A stretch of 64,000 nt of DNA from assembly GCA_014529385.2 (NCBI GenBank), contig CM043958.1, positions 74,643,169 to 74,707,168 on the forward strand, written 5' to 3'. This document shows positions 21,661 through 32,640 of this stretch, in pieces; the first letter of the stretch is position 1; every line of letters starts with the position of its first letter. The notes under the pieces were generated by a model that saw only the letters and a list, made by a program, of their open reading frames with translations, did no database searches and was not told where the DNA came from. The stretch comes from Adiantum capillus-veneris (Eukaryota > Streptophyta > Polypodiopsida > Polypodiales > Pteridaceae). The translations under genes were made by a program, and so were the position numbers.

Positions 21661-22480
21661 AGTAGCTATGCCATTTTTTAGACACTATATGTCCAAGAAT
21701 TTTTCCTTGTCTACCCATGAATGTGCACTTTTCAGGATTCAAGCAAATCCTATAAAATCTACATTTTTCGAATACCTTTTTGAGGTGTTCAAAATGATCA
21801 GCCCGGATTGATGAATGTACGGATAGATCATCCATATACACTTCCAAGAATTTCCTAAGATATTCTTTAAAATCATGACTCATCAATCTTTGAAATGTGG
21901 CAGAAGCATTAATTAATCCAAAAGGCATAACCCCGTAGGCAAAAATACCCCATTTCACTGCAAAAGCAGTTTTATGCTGATCTTTTGGGTCAACCAAAAG
22001 TTGATTGTATCCCAAAAAGCCATCTAAGAAGTTGTAAGCTTCTTTTCCTGCAACTCATTTTAAAACATGCTCAGTGATTGGAAGAGGAAAGTTGTGTCTA
22101 ATGGTAGTTGCATTCACTTTCTTGAGGTTGACACACACTCATAATTTTCCATTCTTCTTGGGTACTATCACAATTGGAGACACCCAATCCGTGTATTCAA
22201 TTTCATAAATGAATTCATCTTCCTTTAGTTTTTCAATCTCTTCCTTAATCTTCCTAGCAAATGCTTCATTGTATGTGTACAGCCTTTGTCTACTTGGTTT
22301 TCCATCATCTCTCATGGGTATGGTATGTTTACAGATTTCTGGATCAACATCCTTGAGATCCTTGTAAGAACAAGCAAAGATATCTCAGTACTCTTTCAAA
22401 AAGCTTAACAAAATCTCTTCTTCTTCTTCTGTTAGGTCATTTGCAATCTAGGCAGGCCTAAGCTCTTCTCTTGGTTTAGC
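21659..22480 (-). pseudogene. Reverse transcriptase of E-minus
   Basis: The minus strand shows PSIVIVPKKNGKL-type sequence near 22190-22120, FLDGFLGYNQLLVDPKDQHKTAFAVKWGIFAYGVMPFGLINASATFQRLMSHDF (within 22030-21870) and the catalytic YMDD at 21827-21838, then FEKCRFYRICLNPEKCTFMGRQGKILGHIVS. The longest open frame is 22015-21659, and the region upstream contains stops. Both catalytic Asp residues of YMDD remain. The closest relative in this window is the truncated RT at 61.6-62.2 kb. Confidence 0.93.
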
Positions 22481-23340
22481 CAAATCTATCTAGCTTTTTC
22501 GCATTTTCAGGCCCTTCGTAGGACTCGCCTTGTTTTCGTGGTTCTCTAACAGGTTGTTCTATTATGATTTTCCGATCTTGGAGAGTACATCTTTTGTAAT
22601 GGGATGGAACACTCATTACATCTTTACCATCCTCTTCTGTGGTTTCCATTTCAGTTGTATATATCTCCTTTAGGGCTTTTTTCAACTCTTGATATTTCTT
22701 TTTCCGCTCAACTCATGTCATGGTTGGCTCCTTGTCCTGTTTCTTTGGCTTTGCTTGAGTATCCTTCCTCGTTTTTCTCGATGTTTTAGACATTTCTAAT
22801 TTTTTTGAAGGATACCTGCTAGTGATTTTGTCCTTGACACAATCATGTGCATCTATTTGCATCAAGAACTGTGTTCTACTGGGGACTGATGGCATAGGTC
22901 TAGCTTTTACTTTTTTGGTGTCCCTTTTTCAACTATACCATTTCTGTCTTCTTGATTTCTGGTTAGGAAAGTCAAAAAACTTTTCCTCCCCTCCTTTCAT
23001 GAGTAGCTTAGCTCTCACATGTTCTTTTTCTGACCTGAGGTAGTTGAGTGTTTTTCTAACTCATCTGTTGCATCGTAGTAGAGGTCTGAAAAGACTTATT
23101 GAGCTTTCATCAAGTCCTTGGGTTCCTCAATTTCATCTTCAATTTAGAGGGTTGAAATCATTTGGATGGGAATTATATCATAGCCATTCTCATTGCAAAA
23201 TTGAGTAGGCATAGACGTATTCACACATACATCCATTTTTTTCTAAAATTTGAGTCCACTCAAATGGCTCAAACAAATGCTCTGGAAATGGTTCAGGTAC
23301 ATAGGCTTCATCTGTGCAATCCCTTTCTAAGATACATTCT
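22476..23340 (-). pseudogene. Protease-RT linker of E-minus
   Basis: The frame 22685-22476 encodes KEIYTTEMETTEEDGKD, VPSHYKRCTLQDRKIIIEQP and KLDRFG. The element at 61.4-61.6 kb has the same motif order (MKEVWTIEMETNEE, APSHYKKYTFQDGKIVVQKP), so this is a conserved linker of the lineage. The rest (22700-23340) is Lys-rich and broken by stops. Confidence 0.75.
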
Positions 23341-23342
23341 TC

Positions 23343-23900
23343 TCATTTTAGGCTTCCGTTTTCTAAAGCTCCACACATCCAAATAAAAGTGTCTTTGTTC
23401 AACCACAATGGAAGATTAGTTTCAGCCGAAGAGATTGAATCAACTTGTATGGGCGTTTTCATGACATCTCTATAAGTGTGATCTTTTATATTGACCCTTG
23501 TTATAGATCCCACTTGCTTCAAGTACAGATAATTGTTTCTCCAATCTTGCATGAGATATACATGTCGCATGAAAGGTCTTCCCAATATGATTTCATAATT
23601 GAGTTTTTTCCCAAAGTCTACCATGGCAAAAGTGTGGTTATAGTCAATCCTCAGGAATTCATCTTCACTTTTTCAAGTAGTCCTAAGGATCTTTCAATGT
23701 GTCCATTAGCCAATTGCAATTTCATTTGAGTTTTTCTAATGACTGGTTGTCCCCAGGATTCCCAACTACTTTTGTGGCTATGGCTATGCCTACCCCATTA
23801 TCCAGTATTGCCATGGTTTCTATATCATTATTTCACTGGAAGGGTGGTGTTTCCTTCTTCCCCTTCATAGTATTCTCTGACTTTGTTCATTGGAATAGAT
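23343..23900 (-). pseudogene. Retropepsin of E-minus
   Basis: Minus-strand motifs: EYYEGEEGNTTLP, then IETMAILDNGVGIAIATK, where the catalytic Asp is kept but the usual DSG is DNG, at about 23820-23770. The frame 23624-23343 gives VDFGKKLNYEIILGRPFMRH, LMQDWRNNYLYLK and DHTYRDVMKTPIQ. The proteases at 38.0-38.4 and 60.2-60.6 kb have the same order, including the DH-YRDV motif after the protease. A double stop (about 23840) precedes the active site. Confidence 0.88.
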
Positions 23901-24066
23901 CGAATCTCTTTGTTATCCATTTCTTGTTTCAATCTTCCCATTTTTTTTAGATTAGCCTCGTTATCCCCACCTTCTCTAGGGTTTTCTGTAGATCATTCCA
24001 TAAATATGGTCCGAGTTTTAAAAATTATCCCAAAGTAAGAGTGTATTAGATAGGTGTAGACATGAT

Positions 24067-24980
24067 TTAATGAATGTTGTCTACTTCTAGGGTTTGCTCC
24101 GCCCTTTTCACTTGAGTTGTCTTACACACTATGGATTCATCTTCATTATCTCCCAAGTAAGAGGGTAATGTTTTCAAGGTCAATGGGTTATACATTCTTG
24201 AAGCTTCAGATCCACAATACTCATACAAGGATTGTACATCCATGTCCATATTAGGAGGTAGGTTGTCTAACCAAACTTCCTCTATAGGAGCTGACTTTAG
24301 AGTTAGGCTCCCATGAGTGATCTCTCTAACTTTTTCCCATAAGTGTCCTGGCCAGTCTTCCTCCACAAATGGAATTTCATCTAAGGCATCTCCACTGTCC
24401 GACACTATAAGTTCTGGCTCTTTTGGTTCAAAGTGGGGCTCTACCACCACTTTGGATTTTTGTTGATTGTCTCTTACCAGAAGCTCCTTAGGTGCTCCTC
24501 AGGTTTTGTCATACTTTCGAGCTTGGGTTTTTGTTTTTCTAGCATCTATTGTGTGATTCTTATCAAATTTTGATAAGCTTCAGATTTAGCTGCTTCCATG
24601 TCCAGAGAAGGAAAGTTTTTCCATTTGTTTTCCATGTTTTGGCCTGCTTTAAGTCCTGCTTGGTAGGCTTCCAAGGTTGCATTAATAGGCTCAAAAATTT
24701 TATCAACCAAAATTGATCCTCCAGATTTCATGGTTGTTTCTTTGATTTTGCTTCTAATTTCTTTCACCTTTTCCTATAATAGTTGTTTTGCTTTCTCCTT
24801 GATTTTAGCTCATTGTTTCTGCTTTCTCTTCTCATACCTTTTGCTTCTGCTTCTTTTGGTCTTTTGAGAGGAAAATTTTGTATTCTCTGAATCATCAGAG
24901 GAGTTATGTTTCTTTTTCTTAGCCTGGGCCCTAGTGATTACCTTGATTGGAACAATTGGTTCACTCTCAGATGAGCTACT
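24067..24980 (-). pseudogene. Gag-protease linker of E-minus
   Basis: Two minus-strand frames are recognisable. 24767-24546 is a charged, helical-looking stretch (KIKETTMKSGGS, AYQAGLKAGQNMENKWKN). 24450-24067 contains SLYEYCGSEASRMYNPLTLKTLPSYLG, matching the order SLYGDAGTTIS...LLKTLPSFIG at about 59.8 kb. No catalytic domain is present; it joins the zinc-knuckle region to the protease. Confidence 0.65.
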
Positions 24981-24984
24981 AGGT

Positions 24985-25440
24985 ATTACTTGGACTACGT
25001 TTACTATTGTTTAAAGGATTTTAGGACAATCTTCCGGAAAGTGTGCTCCCTTTTTGCAACATTGTATGCAATAAGCTTCAATTGGCTTGAAGTTCTTATC
25101 AGGCTCTGGGCATTCATTTTTTTAATGATCATATGTACCACAGTTATGACAGTTTCCCATTCTTGGCTTAATCATTGGTCTTACCATAGGAGGTCTAACA
25201 CCTTGATTAGCTACATAATACATTGGTGCTAGCTTTGGTGGAGTATAAGTAAGGTTATTCCATTGGTGGTGGATGTGAATTATACCAATCTCCTTCTATC
25301 ATTATCGTAGATGGACTAGGCTTAGCATAGGGTGTAGCAGGAACTAGTGCTTGTTCATCTATGACTCATTCTAAATGGATGTACTTTATAGGCACTGCAG
25401 TATGTCCTAGATATGGAGGTTATTAACCCAACACGGATTA
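24985..25440 (-). pseudogene. Zinc-knuckle region of E-minus gag
   Basis: The minus strand at about 25170-25010 encodes two nucleocapsid-type motifs: CHNCGTYDH followed by a stop and KNEC (C-x2-C-x4-H-x4-C), then CIQCCKKGAHFPEDC (C-x2-C-x5-H-x4-C, one residue longer than usual). They would bind element RNA during packaging. Confidence 0.7.
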
Positions 25441-26165
25441 AGGTCTTTCCATACCCATCGATGGTCTTTGAGGTGCTGCCATGTTAGGCTGGTATTTGTA
25501 CATGGGTTGTCCTTGTGGCCTCATGGGCACGTACTGAACATTTCCATCATACTTTGGTCGGTAGTAGCACTCATTGGTCTCATGGTTGGTCCATTTATCC
25601 TTAATTACACACCATTTTTGCGGTCTAATTGCTTGTCCCTGTTGAGGTATCCCTTGCCCTGGTCCCCTCATAGGTGATTTTTGCATGTTATTTATCATGT
25701 CATTCATCCTTTTGAGCATATTTTCTATGGATGAAAGTGGTGCTACAGCAGCTGTTCCCACTTGTGCTGGTTTAGTGGGTGCTGTTTTTTCACTTTGGTT
25801 ATCCTTAGGGACATCTTCTTCAATGAAAATTATCACAACTGTCTCCTAAGTCAATAGCATTTGACACACACTCAAGTTATTTGTTTAGCAATCCCTCTAG
25901 AAACAATGATACTAGTCATTCTTCTGCAAGTATCTCTAGCTCTGGGCATTTGACAATGTATTGTTTCATTCGAGTTTCACAATCTCTCACATACTCACTT
26001 TGTATCTGTGTAAAGCTATAGATTTGAGCTACCGTATTGTGTTTGATCCCCGTTTTGGAACAAGAAGCTACAAATCCTTGAGCTAATGTGTTTAAGTCCA
26101 TGATTGACCTTGGTGGAATGTTTTGGAATCATGTTAATGCTTTTCCTTATAATGTCATTCCAAAC
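25438..26165 (-). pseudogene. Gag core of E-minus
   Basis: Minus-strand frames 26101-25916 (DLNTLAQGFVASCSKTGIKHNTVAQIYSFTQ, EYVRDCETRMKQYIVKCPELEIL) and 25836-25438 (Pro/Gln-rich, with KWCVIKDKWTNHETNECYYRPKYDGNVQY). The gag at 57.5-58.4 kb has the same sequence of motifs (GIKYNTVSRIHAF, RFKQYIERCPAQEL, KWCATKQKWTNHETHGCFY), so the two elements are one lineage. It is the capsid/nucleocapsid precursor and is broken by stops. Confidence 0.85.
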
Positions 26166-26910
26166 CCGTCGAATTGAGTATGGAAATCGAATATGCGTCG
26201 AATTGAAATCGAATTGAGTCGAATTGAGTATGGAAATCGAATTGACTCATGTAGCCCTGGACTGGCCTTAGTGTCACCCGGTTTTCTTTGTGATGAGGTG
26301 GTTTTTGGTTTCTTAACGTTACGCTCAGAAGATCTCTCATGATGTTCATCTCTTGGAATAGTTTCTGGTCCTTGGCCCAATATCCAATCCCTTATTGAAT
26401 ATATTTGATATTTGGTTTGTTCCACCTCCTCAAGAGTCATCATAACAAAGTTGTTGTTATAACAATCCCTAAACAGGTAGGTTGGTAGATTTGCTGATCC
26501 CTTATCATTGATCTTGAAGATATAGATGATCTTCATGGGAATTGGTTGTCCTGATTTGGCATGCGTAGTCTAGAGAAGATATTTTATATTTCTATCCTCC
26601 CAACAATCGACTCATATCCTAGGATTATCAGTACTAAGCCATTTCAAAGGCTTCAAATCAACTTGATCATATCCCTCAAATTCTAAAGTTGGCGATTCTT
26701 CTTTTGCGGCCATATCTGGAATTATGGTATTTACTTCTAACCCCCATTTGTCTATCACGTCAAGGTTTTCGACTTGTAAATATTGAGTTTTGTTTCTATC
26801 TATGTACATTTTTTCTTGTTTGTTTGCCCTGATTTCCTCTTCAAACTCAATACTATGGTCATCAATGCGAATAGCGTACTCTTCATTAGGATCTAGGTAA
26901 ACTTAAGCTC
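26147..26910 (-). pseudogene. N-terminal gag-preceding ORF of E-minus, with internal repeat
   Basis: Frames 26809-26612 (MYIDRNKTQYLQVENLDVIDKWGLEV) and 26536-26147 (KIIYIFKINDKGSANLPTYLF, then the start of the gag core FDFHTQFDGFGMTL). E-plus has similar motifs (YFDREGVMYLVVHNPFIVDK) at 56.5-56.6 kb, so this N-terminal domain is a feature of the lineage. I know no function for it. At 26168-26246 a ~50-bp direct repeat (CGAATTGAGTATGGAAATCG) has expanded inside the coding sequence. Confidence 0.6.
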
Positions 26911-27240
26911 CATGACGATTAGTCTTATAAAAAGAGAGTATATGCTTATAGTGTATTGTTGTTTTGGTTTCTAAGTGAGTCGAATAAGAAGACATTTCAG
27001 ATTGAATCAATAAAAGTGTTTGAGACTTTTTCAAGGATAGTGTGCAAATAATTGCCTTGATTCACAATTTCTTCAGTGGATACTCTACTGGAGGTTTCTC
27101 CAAATATGCCATGATTTCCTAGTACATGACCAGATCTAAGGTTCACAAAGACTTGTGAAGCCCTGGATAGAGTACTTACCTTTGGATTGACTTGTTGCTA
27201 ATTTTTTCCACTTGAGTGGATTTCACTTTCTATCAAGCTA
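26911..27240 (-). other. Leader of E-minus between palindrome array and gag
   Basis: AT-rich non-coding sequence between the repeat array and the first coding frame. No ORF or site is recognised. Confidence 0.4.
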
Positions 27241-27254
27241 CCGATTCCTATACA

Positions 27255-28420
27255 AACTTGATCAAGTTAGCTATCCTTTCACAAGACTGTGTAGTGTTTG
27301 CTAGCTATTGTGATTGGTCTATTTGTATCACTTCAATTCGAGCTATTTTAGTCACCAGTTGAGATTTTCAAACTTGACTTGGGCAAAAATCGAAGGATTA
27401 ATCTGCAACCTGGAAACTGAGTGAACATGTACCAATTTGGTTCCGATTGAACCCAAAATTTCCCAGTGGCTTTGTATTATGCTGGTCTAACACTATAAAA
27501 GTTCAAAAGTAAAAAATGGCGGCTCTGTGTAGCAATAGTACATAATCAAGATTATTTACGTTTGTCAGTTTTTTGCAATTTTTGGCTTGGTTTGCCAAGT
27601 ATACAACCTGTTAAGGTCTTTGGACAAGTTTCAATAAGTTTGGACAAAATCTGTTCAAGTTTATCAATTGTTTCATGTCCGGAGACTCTGATTTCAAGAA
27701 TCTAGCTAAGTCTCAGTTTTGTGATCCAAATTTCACCAAAATTGATTTGTGGGGTCTACTTGATATGCTTGACCTTGTGGTATACTCAAATATGCAAGAT
27801 TGTCAATTTTTAAAGCAGATATAAATAATCGCGATTATTTACTCTAGCTATTTTTTGCAAGTTTTGGTCCCAATCTTGATACAGATCTGTTAAGTACCTC
27901 AACTTAAGGTCTCTAGCTAAGTTTCCTCAAGTTTGGATAATTTTTGGTCAAATGGTCATCAGTTTTCTGTCAGCAGACTAACTTTGCAAATTTGGTCACA
28001 ATTCTCAATCCAATGTTTCAAATCTCTCCAAATTTTGTTTGTGGGCTTATTACAACATGGTAAAACTAGTGGTATGCGAACTTGGTCAAAAAAGTTAAAA
28101 AATGGGACAGATGTAAATAATCGCAATTATTTACTTTTGGAAAATTTTTGCATCTTTTTGGTCAACTGAGCATGTACACATGTCTACGACATCAATATCA
28201 GCCTATGAATCAATTTTCATCAATTTTGGCCTATTCTTTTCCCAATTTATACTCAAGTTCTCGAAAGTTAGTACAAACTTTAGTTTTTACCCAGTTTTTT
28301 GTCAGTTTGGTGATCCAAATCCAATGTGCCTTTACAAAAGTTGTTTCTACACATACAATGAGTCACTGGTATAAAACTTGGTTAAATTTGAGCTGAAAGT
28401 AAATAATCATGATTATTTAC
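27255..28420 (-). repeat. Tandem array of ~285-bp units, each with a phased palindrome (E-minus leader)
   Basis: Palindromes lie at 27538-27559, 27821-27842, 28113-28134 and 28399-28420, spaced 283-292 bp. The best forms are TAAATAATCGCGATTATTTA (27822-27841, perfect) and the 22-bp perfect copy at 28399-28420 with core AATCATGATT. A different perfect palindrome, AACTTGATCAAGTT (27255-27268), sits one more period away, in phase. Units also share TTTTTTGCA-type sequence just after the palindrome and Thr/Leu-rich AT text between. The array lies between PBS and gag. Sequence between palindromes is only weakly conserved, so the palindromes appear better kept than their context. Confidence 0.85.
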
Positions 28421-29090
28421 TTCAGCCTTGAAATGAACCATTTTTTGCACTTTTTTCATGAACAGTCTTTTTTACGAGTTATTTTAAGCCTAGGAATCAA
28501 TTCAAAACTTAATTTGGCTAAAATTTCAAGAAAAAGTGAATAATTTGAGTTTTTGCAAACTCTTAAAATTTTTACCTCAAAGTATCCTTGAGCTTACTTA
28601 CTGGTTCATACAACTTTTAAGCTTACTCTCCAATCGAATTGAGTGGTTTGGAGTCTTTTCGTGCTATTTCTAACCGTAGACCTGAAATTCTACAACTTCA
28701 AATACAAAACTCACAATGATTCTTTCGGAAAGAGCAATGTTCTGAAATCCACCTCGGATCCTACTTACCCTACTCCTAGGTTGTCATACAACGGTCTTGT
28801 GAAAAGTGTTCACAAACACTCGTTTTCTTGTTTTTTATGGTTTTTTGAGCATTGATCTTAATACTTGTCTCGTCTATCAATCATTCTCAAAATCCTTATC
28901 TAATTCTACAATTCGACAATCCTAAAGTCACTTGACAAGTACGATTACTTCCAAAATACCTCTACACAGCATGACAAAAATCTTAATCTATGCGGTTTCT
29001 AAAAAGAAGGTTTTACTCTAGGAGATCCTAGAGGATGTTAAAGGATAACTTTACAAGACTCTCATGTTTTCTCTAGTTTAGGTCTCTTCA
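28421..29090 (-). other. Leader sequence of E-minus between PBS and array
   Basis: Non-coding, AT-rich. No further in-phase palindrome is visible. Short ORFs here have no recognisable motif. Confidence 0.4.
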
Positions 29091-29110
29091 ATCCCCAGCA
29101 ACGGTGCCAA
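29091..29110 (-). promoter_or_regulatory. Primer-binding site of E-minus (tRNA-Asp-like)
   Basis: The minus strand reads TTGGCACCGTTGCTGGGGAT, very close to the plant gypsy primer-binding site TGGCGCCGTTGCCGGGGA, which is usually assigned to tRNA-Asp. It lies two to three bases from the LTR end (..GTCCCACA). Confidence 0.85.
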
Positions 29111-29112
29111 AT

Positions 29113-29790
29113 GTGGGACGTGTGTCTAACCTCACTATACTATCTTATTGCAGTTTTAGCGAGAACCACGATTAAATTGTGAATCCATCGGATGAAGCTG
29201 ACTTGACTAGTGCATAGAGGCTACAAGAGGTTGTCAATCTCTCGGAAAACAACAAACAGCTCCCATCTAACTCAAGATACACTCAAGTGACTGAAATCAC
29301 CAAAAGCCAATCGCTCATCGGTAAACAAATCACATCCGTTACAACATCAAATGACATCCAAACGTAATAAAACTTCTAGGATATGTTTATAAGACCTAAG
29401 CACACATATTTATGGTCACAAATCCCACTTTAGGTCAAGTGTCAAAATCGTGATTATTAACAACAGTGGAATTTTGACCTGGTCATTTTCGACCTAGAAT
29501 GTACCTAAATGCTTAGCAATGATGCCCCATTACCTTGCCTACACTTAGTTTTTGATTTTGAAGTGTAAATTCCTACTTATGATGAAATTAGGCCACGGGT
29601 CAACGACATCAAAAGCTACAAAATACTATGAAGTGTTTACAGCAATGTGTAGAGCTCTTACTTGCGGTTGTAATGCAACAAACACAACTGCAATGTGACA
29701 ATCGGAGAGGGAGTAGGAAGCGCAAGAAGGAGAGAGGTGAGTGCCATTAGCTCACGCTGTGTATTTCATTATCCAAAACTCTATAATAAC
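29113..29790 (-). mobile_element. 5' LTR of E-minus (outer boundary uncertain)
   Basis: On the minus strand the LTR ends ...CGTCCCACA just before the PBS (29113 is the last base, read as TGTGGGACG on the plus strand). A TATA-like CTTATAAACA lies on the minus strand near 29385-29395. The start of the LTR is not fixed because no clear partner was found: the region at 7990-8345 shows no obvious match by eye. Confidence 0.6.
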
Positions 29791-30089
29791 TTACAAAAAT
29801 TGACTTTTATAACATAGCCAAGGTTCTTGGTGGTCAAAACTAATAATCTGGGAGCTCTAACTAAAGATAGGTAATGACAGGTTCATACAATCTGGAAGCT
29901 TGTAGCTCTGGCTCATCAATTACAAGGTTTATCCAAAAAATAAGAGTTACAATATTCCCGATTTATCAAAACAATAAGTGTTTTTACAATAAGAGCTCCG
30001 AAAAATGGTATCCGTGTTAGCTTGCTACTAACATTAGTCAAGTCCACCTCTTGGTTGATGTGGTTGAGAAAGTAGTTATATGTGGAGTA
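29791..30089. other. Unassigned DNA
   Basis: No domain recognised. The minus-strand frame 29916-30206 lacks family motifs and overlaps the CACTA remnant; I treat it as chance. Confidence 0.3.
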
Positions 30090-31380
30090 GTGAATGCACA
30101 ATTTAGAGAGGTTTTTAAAATATCTCAAATATTTTGTGCAACTAAGGGCCCTACCAGAGGCATGCAAGGCTAATGGATGGATCCTGCAACAGGCATTTGT
30201 TTGCATTTTAGAGTATTTGGCACAATTGATCCCTCGGTGCCTTGCATGTGGTCACATGAGGAGGATGCAAGGATGACTTCACACTTACCAAGTGGAAAGG
30301 AAAAATTATTTAACATGGATATGTATCTACGTCATGTCGTCAATAACTTTTTCATCCTCAATGCAAAGGTTATGACCAAGTGGATGGAATTGTGGACAAT
30401 GTCAAAGGCAAGGCATTTGTAAGAGAGGGAAGCATGGAAGGAAGCTCATGGAGGCAGGAGGGAACCCCCAGCTCCTCAAAACCTTTAATGTTTGCCAGAT
30501 CTCATTAGTGCCCACTGGATCCATGAGAGAATGACTAAAGCAAAGGCACACCGAGAGGACATCACCAATAAAGAATGGGAGTATGCAAGAGGTTGCTTGC
30601 CAAAGGTATAGTACTTATACCCTTAAAACATTGCATATCACATAGTTATTTCTTGATTTTATCTTTTTAATTGATTGTATAATTTTTCTATTTTATAGTG
30701 CCTTTCCTTTAACTTTGTGTGGTTTAACGGTCAACACTTTTGTACGTGCCACATTGAGGAGCATTGAACCACCATGGATATTGGTGTCATGGGAAACTTT
30801 GACACAAATCATTATGAAGACAAGTACTATGGGACTATTGAAAGGATACTAAAGGTGTATTTTAGAACCTTTCATACCTTCATCTTCAAGTACAAATGGT
30901 TTACAAATGTGTCTAGATGACATAAGAATGGGCTCTACATGGTGGAATCTTCTATGTATCACACAGAGAGGTATGCCAACTTAGTTTTCCACGCGATTGT
31001 GAGCTGGTGAGTGTAAACCTTCTTTACACTTATTTGCTTGTAACATAATACCAATGACACTCACTTTGAACTTATCTTCTATAGGTCATCTATATTCCAT
31101 CAATCCATCAACCAAAACTTTTGTTTTTAGTTCTCATAACACCTTGGGGAGGAACCATTTTTTCTTGTAATGAAGTGGAGACTATCCTCAACCCTCTAGC
31201 ACCTATTACATTGGATGAGGTGGAGTCAGGAAAGAGAGAGATCAATGATTCAAGTCCCATCACCACCAATATCAATGAGGATGATTTCCATGATGCCAAT
31301 GATGAGATGGAAGATGACGAGTTTGAAGAAGATGAAGCCAGCACATTCATGAACGATAATTCTCTCTCTTTGTTGATTTA
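30090..31380 (+). pseudogene. CACTA (En/Spm) transposase remnant with DUF4216 domain
   Basis: The plus strand encodes, at about 30720-31000, WFNGQHFCTCHIEEH then DIGVMGNFDTNHYEDKYYGTIERILKVYF and FIFKYKWF, then NGLYMVE. This is the order of the DUF4216 domain found downstream of transposase in plant TNP2-type CACTA elements. Plausible introns remain: GT near 30605 to AG near 30698, and GT near 31000-31008 to AG at about 31085. After the second, VIYIPS continues the domain and leads into an acidic C-terminus (31220-31378). The upstream part (30094-30600) is probably also transposase-derived but not diagnostic. Stops make it inactive. Confidence 0.7.
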
Positions 31381-31494
31381 GGAGTCATGGGTTTAGATTC
31401 AGATCAAGCTACTTGTAGAGATTATTTTGGAGGATGATTTATAAACATTTTGTATATTTTATTCTATGAAAATATTTGTCGTGTCGTCCATTCA

Positions 31495-31520
31495 TCTCTC
31501 TCTCTCTCTCTCTCTCTCTC
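31495..31520. repeat. (CT)n microsatellite
   Basis: About 13 CT units in a row. Confidence 0.98.
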
Positions 31521-31573
31521 AAGAATGATAAGTTGTCAGACACCAAGTTAGAAAATTCAAGAGTCAATTCCAA

Positions 31574-32255
31574 CTAACCTATCCCTTGATTAGCTTCTAC
31601 AAAGGCTAGTTCATCCGAGTTGCATCTTGTGAATCCATGATCCAAAATCCATATATTTAACTTCAAGTACCATTGTCTTGATGCTTGATCTAAACCATAC
31701 AAGCTCTTCTTTAATCTGCAAACCATTTTCTCCTTACCTTTTACTTCATACCCCTTTGGTTGAAGCATGTAAATTTCCTCCTCTAAGTCACCGTGAGAGA
31801 ATGTTGTATCTACATCCATTTGCTCAAGATTTAGTTCATGAGTAGCTAGAAGATTTAAGACAAGCCTAATTGAGCTCATTTTTACAACAGGAGAAAACAT
31901 TTCATTGAAGTCAATACCTTTCTTCTGAGAAAACCCTTTTACCACAAGCCTAGACTTTAGAATTGTACCTTTTCTTCCCACATTCTTCTTCCTTCAGCTT
32001 ATACATCCATTTGTTATGAAGTGCCCGCTTACCTTTAGGCAACTTAACCAGCTCCCATGTTTGGTTGCGATGTAATGAGTCCATATCCACTTGCATGTAC
32101 TTCATCCATTCTTATTTGGATTCGTGTTGCATATCTTCTCTGTATGATTCCGGCTCTCCAGAATCTGAGATCAAGAGATGGTTGAAGGAAGGAACGAACC
32201 TTTTTGGAGGTCTACTTGCTCTTGTAGATCTTTAGGGAATAGATTGAGGCTCCTC
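31574..32255 (-). pseudogene. Ty1/copia reverse transcriptase fragment (minus strand)
   Basis: The frame 31981-31574 gives KSRLVVKGFSQKKGIDFNEMFSPVVKMSSIRLVLNL, QMDVDTTFSHGDLEEEIYMLQPKGYEV and VCRLKKSLYGLDQASRQWYLK, the first half of copia RT. The family's DVKTAFLHGDL is read here as DVDTTFSHGDL, so the first catalytic Asp is kept. The part before (32255-31985) has WMKYMQVDMDSLHRNQTWELVKLPKGKRAL in a shifted frame. The YVDD box and RNase H are missing: the fragment stops near 31574, before the (CT)n tract. Confidence 0.9.
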
Positions 32256-32261
32256 ATTTGA

Positions 32262-32640
32262 TTAACGTTGTTGCACATTGTCACCATTTGCAGTCCTTGA
32301 GTCTTCAACGTCCTCAAGCTCCATGTACTCATCACCTGTTTCTTTTGTTTGTTTTCTTTCCAAGTAATCTTCGTACATATTTTGTTCGTTAAAAATTACA
32401 TCCCTACTTCTAAATATTTTACTATCTTCAGGATTCCATAGGCGATACCCAAAGTCACCTTCTCCATAGCCAATGAAGAAACAATTTTTGGACTTTGAAT
32501 CTAGCTTTGATCTTAGGCTCTTATCTATGTGCATGAAAGCCTCACACCCAAACACTTTGAGGAATGTATATTTCACCGGTTTACCTGTCCTTGCCTCTTC
32601 TGGAACTCCCCCATCCAATGCCGTTGTAAGACAGGGGTAA
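32262..32640 (-). pseudogene. Ty1/copia integrase C-terminal region (minus strand)
   Basis: Minus-strand frame with GGVPEEARTGKPVKYTFLKVFGCEAF, HIDKSLRSKLDSKSKNCFFIGYGEGDFGYRLW and FRSRDVIFNE, diagnostic of copia integrase ends. It is collinear with the RT fragment 31574-32255. At its upstream end (about 32625) the homology meets an LTR fragment of a gypsy-type element, so the copia element seems to have been interrupted or truncated there. Confidence 0.9.

Noticed and set aside
27538-28420. CRISPR-like array (regularly spaced palindromic repeats)
   Set aside because: The period is ~285 bp, the inter-palindrome sequence is itself weakly repeated and not unique spacers, and the context is a plant retrotransposon leader.
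29440-29470. A fifth TAATC palindrome copy (ATCGTGATTATTAAC) in the E-minus LTR
   Set aside because: It is out of phase with the array and only half-palindromic, so it is probably chance in AT-rich DNA.
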